Positions 52,893 to 62,464 of a stretch of 64,000 nucleotides of DNA are shown here, one piece after another. Source of the DNA: JASLDZ01 sp964244065 (GTDB taxonomy: Bacteria; Pseudomonadota; Alphaproteobacteria; Caulobacterales; Caulobacteraceae). The number at the start of each line of letters is the position of its first letter. Within the stretch, counting starts at the first letter, position 1. The notes under the pieces are model-generated. The model worked only from the letters and a program-made list of their open reading frames with translations, did not search any database and was not told where the DNA came from. The translations under genes and the position numbers were made by a program. The stretch covers positions 558,001 to 622,000 of the forward strand of contig CAXTHH010000002.1 in assembly GCA_964244065.1 (NCBI GenBank). The letters are read 5' to 3'.

Positions 52893-53623
52893 AGGGCGAA
52901 GGCGGGCGCGCGGACGGGGTGCGGGGCCAGGCCGGCGGCGCGCGGCAGCGCCTGCGCCTCGGCGGCGTCGAGGGCCGGGTCGCCGCGATAGCTCCAGTTC
53001 AGCACGGCCAGCCGCCCGCCCGGCGCGAGCACGCGCGCAGCCTCGGCCATGTGGCGCGCGGACAGGTCGCCGCCCGCCTGCACCACATAGGGGAAGCTGT
53101 CGGCGTAGAGCACGAGGTCGAAGCCGCCGCCCGCCGCCCAGGGCAGGCCCCGCCCGTCGCCCAGCACCGCGCGCACGTGGGCCAGCCCCGCCGTGCGCCG
53201 CGCCGCCTCCCGCGCCAGGGCGGGGGAGAGCTCGCCGCCGATCACGACCGCCGCGTCGGGGGCGAGGGCGCGCAGGAAGCGGCCGGCCCCGCAGCCCACC
53301 TCCAGCACGCGGCCGCCCGGGCGGTGCAGGCCCTCCGCGCGCAGCCAGGCGGCCACCTCCGCGGCGGCGGCGTCCAGCCGGGCGGGGTCGCCCAGCGAGT
53401 AGAGGGCGGCGGCGGCCTCCGGCGACACGGCGGCCGCCGCGTCGAACTGGCGGGCCAGGCGGGCCAGGGCGGCGTCCGGACCGTCCGGCGCCGGGGAGTG
53501 GTCCACCAGGCTCGCCACGCCCTTCACCGCATGGAACGCCTCGGGCGTGAGCAGCGCGGCCAGCTCCGGCCCGGCCGCGACGCGGGCGGCGGCGAGGTCC
53601 GGCGCGTCCAGGATCAGGCGCAT
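52844..53623 (-). CDS. class I SAM-dependent methyltransferase
   Basis: A 259-residue methyltransferase. Motif I is VLEVGCGAGRFLRAL (about 106-120), an acidic GGELSP follows in motif II position, and DLVLYADSFPYV is motif IV. The substrate is unknown. Its 3' end overlaps the longest form of the sigma gene by 49 bases on the same strand, so it may be the first gene of the sigma operon. Similar methyltransferases of this type act on small molecules or lipids. Confidence 0.85.
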   Translation of the reverse strand: MRLILDAPDLAAARVAAGPELAALLTPEAFHAVKGVASLVDHSPAPDGPDAALARLARQFDAAAAVSPEAAAALYSLGDPARLDAAAAEVAAWLRAEGLHRPGGRVLEVGCGAGRFLRALAPDAAVVIGGELSPALAREAARRTAGLAHVRAVLGDGRGLPWAAGGGFDLVLYADSFPYVVQAGGDLSARHMAEAARVLAPGGRLAVLNWSYRGDPALDAAEAQALPRAAGLAPHPVRAPAFALWDGTAYVFAKPPRTP

Positions 53624-53810
53624 GGCGGCGAGCGGCGGGGGGGCGGGATCGGGCAGGGCAGGGACTCGCGTCGGGGCCGGCGCATCCTAGCTTGGACCGC
53701 GCCGGCTTGCCCGCTCCGCCTGTGGGCCCTAAACCGCCGCCCTAGCCCACAACCCGGCCGCCCCGCGCGCCCCGCCGCGCTGCGGGCGGCTGCGCGCGCG
53801 AGTTCCGCCC

Positions 53811-57188
<3,378 letters not shown>

Positions 57189-57230
57189 GGGCGCATCAGG
57201 AGCGGTTCGGCCGAGCTCAACCACCGCTTA

Positions 57231-57351
57231 CCGCTCATCCCGGCGAAGGCCGGGACCCAGGTCCGGAAGGGGGGATGCAGAACTCGCCATCGCGATGCCG
57301 AGCGCGGGATCACGGTCGGCGCTGGGTCCCGGCCTTCGCCGGGATGAGCGG
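57231..57351. repeat. MITE-like inverted-repeat element, family A copy 2
   Basis: Arms at 57231-57260 and 57322-57351 are perfect 30-base inverted repeats; copy 1 is at 9351-9472. The interiors of both copies (about 61 bases) are also alike, so the whole unit moved or was copied. It lies between convergent carB and the receiver gene. Confidence 0.9.
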
Positions 57352-57369
57352 ATGTAAGGTGGACGCGCC

Positions 57370-57750
57370 CTACCGCCCGACCGCCTCGCGGATGCGCGTC
57401 TCCACCTCGGCGGCGCTGAAGGGCTTCTGCAGCGTGGGGCGGTCGCGCCAGCCCTGGGGGACGCCGCTGGCCCCGTAGCCGGTGGCGAACAGGAAGGGCA
57501 CGCCGCGCGCGGCCAGGGCCTCGGCCACCGGCGCGCTGGTCTCGCCCGCCACGTTCACGTCCAGGATGGCCACGTCGAGCGCGGTGTCGTCCCGGCTTAG
57601 GACGTCCACCGCCTGAGCCACGCGCGAGCAGGTGTGGGCCACCTCGCAGCCGAGGTCGCCCAGCATGTCCTCCAGCAGCATGGCGACGAGGGTCTCGTCG
57701 TCCAGCAACAGCACGCGGAGGCCTTCCAGGCCGGAACTGTGGTCACTCAT
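57370..57750 (-). CDS. single-domain response regulator
   Basis: A 126-residue receiver domain without an output domain. The acidic pocket is LLLDDETLVA (about 14-23), the phosphoacceptor Asp is in VAILDVNVAG, and the conserved Lys is in LQKPFSAAEV. Such proteins act by protein contact or as phosphate sinks. No histidine kinase is encoded nearby; it may serve an orphan HWE-type kinase, but that is a guess. Confidence 0.92.
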   Translation of the reverse strand: MSDHSSGLEGLRVLLLDDETLVAMLLEDMLGDLGCEVAHTCSRVAQAVDVLSRDDTALDVAILDVNVAGETSAPVAEALAARGVPFLFATGYGASGVPQGWRDRPTLQKPFSAAEVETRIREAVGR

Positions 57751-57784
57751 CGCGCGGAGGCTAGGCCGTAGCGGGAGCGCGGCG

Positions 57785-58801
57785 TCAAGCGCCGATGCTC
57801 TTGGCGGGCCTCGCGGCCATCCGCGCCAGCACTTCGGCGGCCGCGCGCTCCGTCTCGCGCAGGGGCGGATAGCTCCACCTGTCCAGCGCGCCGGTGAAGG
57901 GGCGGGCCACGCCGGCGGCGGCCAGGGCGGCGTGGAAACGGTCCTTGCGCGCCTGCCGCCCGTCCACCGCCGCGATGTGCACGGGGGCGCCGGTGGCCGC
58001 CGCCTCGGCCGTCATGTTGATGCTGTCGGCGGTGACGACCACGTGGTCCGCCCAGGCCAGGAAGCCGGCGAGCGGGTTCGGCCCCTGGCCGTCCCATACC
58101 CAGCCGGGCAGGGGAGCCAGCGCCCCGCGCAACGCCTCGGCGGCCGCGGGCGGCGTGCGGCGCGAGAAGGTGACCATCACCGAGCCGCCCGCCGCGCCCA
58201 CCGCGTCGCGCACCTGCGCTCCGATCTCGCCCGCCCGGGCGGCGGACAGGTCGAAGGCGCGCGAGCGGCCGCCCACCAGCACGGCGACCCGCGGCGCCGG
58301 AAGCGCTCCGAGCCGGTCCGCGAAGGCGGCTCGGCCCTCCGCCAGCCGCCGCGCGCTCATCCGGTGGGGCGCGCCGAGCAGGGGCAGGACGCCCGGCCCC
58401 TCCAGCCCGTCGTGCGCGGGGGGGATCACGAGGTCGAAGCGCCGGGGCGGCCGCAGCGGGTCCTGCAGCTGGACCACGAAGCTGCGCCCGCCCGACCAGC
58501 GGCGCAGGGCGATCCCGGCGGGCACGGCGGCGCGGCCGTTGCCGATCCACAGGTCGGGCCAGGGTGGGCGAAGCGGATCGGAACCGGGGTCGAGCGCCAG
58601 GCGCGGGGCCGTGATCAGCCGCGTGGGCAGGCGCCGCAGCCACGGTCGCCAGCGCACCCGCTTGACGGCGATCCGCGCGGGCGCAAGCCCGGCCACAGCC
58701 TCGGCCAGGCCCACCGCCTGCGCCTCGATGCCGGCCCGGCCGTCGGTGACGACCCAGACGTCCAGGAGGCCGTCGAGCGGGGCGTCGGCCGTCCCGCTCA
58801 C
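57785..58801 (-). CDS. ELM1/GtrOC1-family putative nucleoside-diphosphate-sugar epimerase-like protein
   Basis: A 338-residue protein of the mitochondrial-fission ELM1 family, common in alphaproteobacteria. Characteristic parts are VVTDGRAGIEAQAVGLAEAV (about 16-35), VVQLQDPLRPPRRFDLVIPP and VVVTADSINMTAEAAATGAP, the last resembling the donor-site of GT-B glycosyltransferases such as MurG. The bacterial function is unknown, with cell-envelope glycosylation suggested by the fold. The gene starts seven bases after the greA stop. Confidence 0.88.
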   Translation of the reverse strand: MSGTADAPLDGLLDVWVVTDGRAGIEAQAVGLAEAVAGLAPARIAVKRVRWRPWLRRLPTRLITAPRLALDPGSDPLRPPWPDLWIGNGRAAVPAGIALRRWSGGRSFVVQLQDPLRPPRRFDLVIPPAHDGLEGPGVLPLLGAPHRMSARRLAEGRAAFADRLGALPAPRVAVLVGGRSRAFDLSAARAGEIGAQVRDAVGAAGGSVMVTFSRRTPPAAAEALRGALAPLPGWVWDGQGPNPLAGFLAWADHVVVTADSINMTAEAAATGAPVHIAAVDGRQARKDRFHAALAAAGVARPFTGALDRWSYPPLRETERAAAEVLARMAARPAKSIGA

Positions 58802-58808
58802 GCGCAGA

Positions 58809-59282
58809 TCAGATCCACTCGACCTTGAGGATCTCGTACGACTTGGTCCCGCCGGGGGTCTGAACCTCGACCACCTCGCCCGGCTCCTTGCCGATCATGG
58901 TGCGCGCCAGGGGGCTGGTGAGCGACAGGCGGCCCTGCTTCACGTCGGCCTCGTGCTCGCCCACGATCTGGTAGCGGGCCTCGTCCTCGGTGTCCTCGTC
59001 GACCACGGTGACGGTGGCGCCGAACTTCACGGCCTTGCCGCTGAGCTTCGAGACGTCGATCACCTGCGCGCGGCTGATCTTGTCCTCGATCTCCGCGATG
59101 CGGCCCTCGATCCAGCCCTGCCGCTCCTTGGCGGCGTGGTACTCGGCGTTCTCCGACAGGTCTCCGTGGCTGCGCGCCTCGGAGATCGCCGCGATCACGG
59201 CGGGTCGCTCCGAGCTCTTCAGACGCTTCAGCTCATCGTCGAGAACCCTGAAGCCCTCGCCGGTCATCGGCACTTTTTCCAT
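58809..59282 (-). CDS. greA: transcription elongation factor GreA
   Basis: A 157-residue factor that lets stalled RNA polymerase cleave its transcript. The coiled coil with the acidic tip (ARSHGDLSENAEYHAAKERQ, about 36-55) and the C-terminal FKBP-like domain (SLTSPLARTMIGKEPGEVVE) are typical. ATG start with usual MEKVPMT opening. Followed by the ELM1 gene in the same operon. Confidence 0.98.
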   Translation of the reverse strand: MEKVPMTGEGFRVLDDELKRLKSSERPAVIAAISEARSHGDLSENAEYHAAKERQGWIEGRIAEIEDKISRAQVIDVSKLSGKAVKFGATVTVVDEDTEDEARYQIVGEHEADVKQGRLSLTSPLARTMIGKEPGEVVEVQTPGGTKSYEILKVEWI

Positions 59283-59384
59283 GCTGGGAAGAGCTCTGTC
59301 TCTGGTCTCGGGAGAACGGGGCGTCGCCCGATCGCGGGCTCGGCCCGTCGGGGGCGTCGAGTATGGGAGGGGGCGCCCGGCGGT

Positions 59385-59549
59385 TCAAGGGGCGCCGCGC
59401 CGCCGGCGCAGCAGCAGCCACCCCGCCGCGGCGACCGCCAGCACGACGATGAGCGCCGCCAGGAGCTTGAACATGGCCGAGACCGCCGCGGCCGCCACCC
59501 ACAGGAGCAGGGCGAGCGCGACGGCGACGAGCAGGATCAGGCGGAGCAT
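59385..59549 (-). CDS. small two-helix membrane protein
   Basis: A 54-residue hydrophobic protein, beginning MLRLILLVAVALALLLWV and containing a second membrane helix (LLAALIVVLAVAAAGWLLL), ending RRRRGAP. Arg residues at both ends suggest a hairpin with both termini inside. No clear ribosome site was seen. It lies about 100 bases before greA on the same strand. Function unknown; coding status inferred from composition and intact frame. Confidence 0.6.
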   Translation of the reverse strand: MLRLILLVAVALALLLWVAAAAVSAMFKLLAALIVVLAVAAAGWLLLRRRRGAP

Positions 59550-59591
59550 GTCCGAGGAACGGCCAAGCTCGGTTCCGGTTCAGCGACGGGA

Positions 59592-60254
59592 TCACGCGTA
59601 GGCGTAGGGCCCGCCCCGTTCCAGCGCGCGCCGATAAGGCGGCCGGGCATGGATCGCCTGCAGGAACGCCACGCAGCGCGGGTGGCCCTCCGCCAGGCCG
59701 GCGCGCGCCGCCGCGGCCTCCAGCGGGAAGCTCATCATGATGTCGGCGGCCGACAGCTCCGGCCCGGCGAAGCGGCCGGTGGCGGCCAGCTCGCCCTCCC
59801 AGAACGCCATGTGCGCCTTCAGCTGCGGCGCCACCATGGCCGCCTTGGCGCGGCTTGCGACGGCGTTCACCAGCGGGCGCATCAGCCCTCCCGCGCGCCT
59901 CGGCATCACGTCGAAGATCAGCTTGAGCAGCAGCGGCGTCATGGCCGAACCCTCGGCGTAGTGCAGCCAGTAGGTCTGCCGCCGCCGGTCCGCCTCCGAC
60001 GCGGGCGTCAGGCGGCCGCCGGCGTGCCGCTGGAGCAGGTGCTCCACGATGGCGCCCGTCTCGGCCACGACGATCCCGTCGTCCTCCAGCACCGGCGACT
60101 TGCCGAGCGGGTGCAGCCTCCTCAGCTCGGGCGGGGCCAGCATGGTCTGCGGGTCCCGCGCGTAGCGCTTCACCTCGTAGGGCGCCTCCAGCTCCTCGAG
60201 CATCCACAGCACCCGTTGGGAGCGGGAGTTCTCGAGGTGGTGGACGGTGATCAT
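59592..60254 (-). CDS. glutathione S-transferase
   Basis: A 220-residue GST. The thioredoxin-like N-domain starts ITVHHLENSRSQRVLWMLEE (Ser-containing active site near residue 10), with the glutathione-binding GKSPVLEDDG and ETGAIVEHL; a helical C-domain follows with LSAADIMMSFPL. Substrate unknown. It lies 47 bases after the MOSC gene on the same strand, so it may be the last gene of the phosphonate-side operon, or independent. Confidence 0.92.
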   Translation of the reverse strand: MITVHHLENSRSQRVLWMLEELEAPYEVKRYARDPQTMLAPPELRRLHPLGKSPVLEDDGIVVAETGAIVEHLLQRHAGGRLTPASEADRRRQTYWLHYAEGSAMTPLLLKLIFDVMPRRAGGLMRPLVNAVASRAKAAMVAPQLKAHMAFWEGELAATGRFAGPELSAADIMMSFPLEAAAARAGLAEGHPRCVAFLQAIHARPPYRRALERGGPYAYA

Positions 60255-60301
60255 GCAGGCCTCCGCGCGGGCCGGAGCTTAGCGGCCCGATCGGCCCGGT
60301 G

Positions 60302-60814
60302 TCACGGCGCGGCCGCCTGGCCTGGATCGAGCCGCGCCAGCGCATCGCCCAGCGTCACTGCGCCCGCCGTCAGCACGCGGGCCGTGATGCCGCCGTGGCC
60401 GCGCACGGCGTTATAGCCGCCCGGCCCCAGCGTCTCCTCCATGCGCGAGCAGGGATGGCAGTCGCCCGTGTGTTCCAGCACCGCGGAGCCCAGGCGGAAG
60501 CGGCGGCCCTTCAGCGCGCCGAGGTTGACGCCGGAGGCAACGACGTTGCGGCGCAGCGCCTCGGGCGTGACCGGCTCGCGGCCGAGCCAGGCCCCGATGT
60601 CGCGCAGGTGCTCGGCGGCGATCAGCGTCAGGTGCCGCGTGCCGCTGCGGCCGTCGTAGCGGTCGCCGACCAGGCCGACCTCCGGCGTGAGTTCCGCGGC
60701 CTCGACGGAGACGATCGGCCCGCGGCGGCGCAGTCGCAAGCCGATCCACTCGACACGGCCCGGGCGCACGGGTCCATCCAGCAGGCGCTGCAGGGCGGAG
60801 CCCGTGGGGAGCAC
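60302..60814 (-). CDS. MOSC-domain protein
   Basis: A 170-residue MOSC (molybdenum cofactor sulfurase C-terminal) domain protein of the YiiM kind: VGLVGDRYDGRSGTRHLTLI (about 46-65), RRNVVASGVNL and the conserved Cys in TGDCHPCSRMEE. GTG start. Such proteins act on sulfur or N-hydroxylated compounds with molybdenum cofactor in relatives, but most are uncharacterised. The start is five bases after the oxygenase stop, so it is in the same operon. Confidence 0.88.
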   Translation of the reverse strand: MLPTGSALQRLLDGPVRPGRVEWIGLRLRRRGPIVSVEAAELTPEVGLVGDRYDGRSGTRHLTLIAAEHLRDIGAWLGREPVTPEALRRNVVASGVNLGALKGRRFRLGSAVLEHTGDCHPCSRMEETLGPGGYNAVRGHGGITARVLTAGAVTLGDALARLDPGQAAAP

Positions 60815-60819
60815 GGGCG

Positions 60820-61605
60820 CTAGACGCGGAAGCGGTACTCGCGCCCCGGCTCGCGCTCCACGTCCGGAGGGAAGCTCGCCCGCTTGTCGGCGTAGTACTG
60901 GCGGCGGTGGTCGCCGTCGGAGGCCAGGTTGTAGGTCAGGTACAGGATGCGGCGCTGCGCGTCGGTGAGGTTGGGCGCGGAGCCGTGGGGGGCGTAGCTG
61001 TCGAAGAACAGCACGTCGCCCGGCTCGCCCGGCACGGGCACCATCGGGAAGGCGGCCATCTGCTCAGGGGTCAGCGGCGTCCACTCCTCGCCGATCAGGC
61101 CGGCCAGGCGCGGCGCGTCGGCCATCTCCAGGCAGCCGTTCTCCAGCGTGGAGGGGTCGATGGTGACCAGCGCGGTGACGAACAGGGGCGCGAACACCGT
61201 CCAGCCCGCCTGCTGGTCCTGGTGCGGCTCGAACCCCGCGCCGCCCGGCTCCTTGAAGTTGATCTTGTCCTTGAACAGCACCGCCGGGCCGCCGAGCAGC
61301 TCGGCGCACGCCTGCTGCAACCGGCCGTGCACCAGGCCGTCGAAGGCGGGGTGGACGGGGCAGAAGTCCTCGATCCGCTGGCGCACCTTGGCGGCGGAGT
61401 CCTTCAGGCTCGTCTCCCAATAGACCATGTGCGCCCCGGGGACCTCGGGGCGGGCGGTCAGCTCGTCGGTCCAGGCGGCGATCTCGGCGGCCTCGGCCGG
61501 CGAGAAGAAGCCGGGCGCGACGGTCCAGCCCCTGGCGGCGTAGTGGGCGTGCTGGGCGTCCGAGAGCAGGGGGCGCGTGCCCGCCTCAGCAGTGTCGAGC
61601 GGCAT
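60820..61605 (-). CDS. PhyH-family Fe(II)/2-oxoglutarate dioxygenase, candidate phosphonate hydroxylase
   Basis: A 261-residue phytanoyl-CoA dioxygenase-like enzyme. The iron triad is His128 and Asp130 (GFEPHQDQQAG) with His207 (SYAPHGSAPN), and Arg218/219 (DAQRRILYL) would hold 2-oxoglutarate. The LFKDKINFKEPG stretch before the triad resembles the group that includes PhnY*-type phosphonate oxygenases, by memory. It lies 6 bases after the nucleotidyltransferase gene and near a divergent PEP mutase gene, which suggests that it hydroxylates a phosphonate or a linked lipid. Substrate unproven. Confidence 0.85.
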   Translation of the reverse strand: MPLDTAEAGTRPLLSDAQHAHYAARGWTVAPGFFSPAEAAEIAAWTDELTARPEVPGAHMVYWETSLKDSAAKVRQRIEDFCPVHPAFDGLVHGRLQQACAELLGGPAVLFKDKINFKEPGGAGFEPHQDQQAGWTVFAPLFVTALVTIDPSTLENGCLEMADAPRLAGLIGEEWTPLTPEQMAAFPMVPVPGEPGDVLFFDSYAPHGSAPNLTDAQRRILYLTYNLASDGDHRRQYYADKRASFPPDVEREPGREYRFRV

Positions 61606-61611
61606 GGTCGG

Positions 61612-62367
61612 TCAGTCCGTCAGGAGCGGCAGGACGTGGTCGCGGGCTTTCGCCACGTCCTCCTCGAAGTCGATCTCGGTCCAGGGCAGGTCGCCCACGT
61701 CCACCGCGCCCCAGCGTTCCGGCGAGCGGAGCATCAGGTCGCGCAGCGCCTCCTCATACTCCAGGTGCGCGCCGCCCTCCGCGATCTTCTCGTCGCACCG
61801 CGCGCAGAGCGCCGCGGCCGTCCCGGGCGAGAGATGGAAGAAGCCCACCGACTCCCCGTGGCGCTCGCCGGGGTCGTCCGGGACCTTGCGGAAGTCCACC
61901 AGCCGGTCGCCGCGGAAGCAGGCCTTCACTGGCTCGTCGCCGGGCTCCAGCTCGGGGTCGATGAGGAGCGTGTTCTCGGCCCCGTCCTCGAACAGGCGGG
62001 CCACCATGCGCGCGTCGTGCAGCACGTCGCCGTCCATCAGCAGCACCGGCCGGCCGCAGGTGAGCGCCTCGCGCTGCACGGCCACGGAGACCAGGCTGCC
62101 CTCGCGATAGCGGGGGTTCTCCACGAAGCGCACGTCCAGCGGCGCGTTCAGGCGCGCCACCTCGGCGCGCAGGGCGTCCGCCTCGTGGCCCACGGTGATC
62201 CGCACGTCGTCCACGCCGCAGGCGGCCAGGGCCGCGAGGCGGCGATCCAGCAGGCTCCGGCCGTCGAAGGCCAGCAGCATCTTCGGCCCGGCGTGCGTGT
62301 CGCCCAGCCGCCGGCCGACGCCCGCGGCCAGGATCACCGCGACCGGCGTGTTGCTCCCCTGTGACAA
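61612..62367 (-). CDS. nucleotidyltransferase (LicC/PntC-like cytidylyltransferase)
   Basis: A 251-residue single-domain sugar-phosphate-type nucleotidyltransferase. The nucleotide loop is ILAAGVGRRLGD (about 12-23), one metal Asp is in LLMDGDVLHD, and the end GDLPWTEIDFEEDVAKA is very like choline-phosphate and phosphonate cytidylyltransferases. It probably makes a CMP-activated headgroup. The start is a TTG with no good alternative before the fold. First gene of the operon with the PhyH and MOSC genes; divergent from the PEP mutase gene over 97 bases. Confidence 0.85.
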   Translation of the reverse strand: MSQGSNTPVAVILAAGVGRRLGDTHAGPKMLLAFDGRSLLDRRLAALAACGVDDVRITVGHEADALRAEVARLNAPLDVRFVENPRYREGSLVSVAVQREALTCGRPVLLMDGDVLHDARMVARLFEDGAENTLLIDPELEPGDEPVKACFRGDRLVDFRKVPDDPGERHGESVGFFHLSPGTAAALCARCDEKIAEGGAHLEYEEALRDLMLRSPERWGAVDVGDLPWTEIDFEEDVAKARDHVLPLLTD

Positions 62368-62464
62368 ATCCGCGACGATCTCGTTTCAGCCCTGCGTCGT
62401 CCGTATGTAGAGGAGGCGACCCCGCCGAGGGAAGCAGGCGCCAGGTTCGGGATACGTCGTCGGA

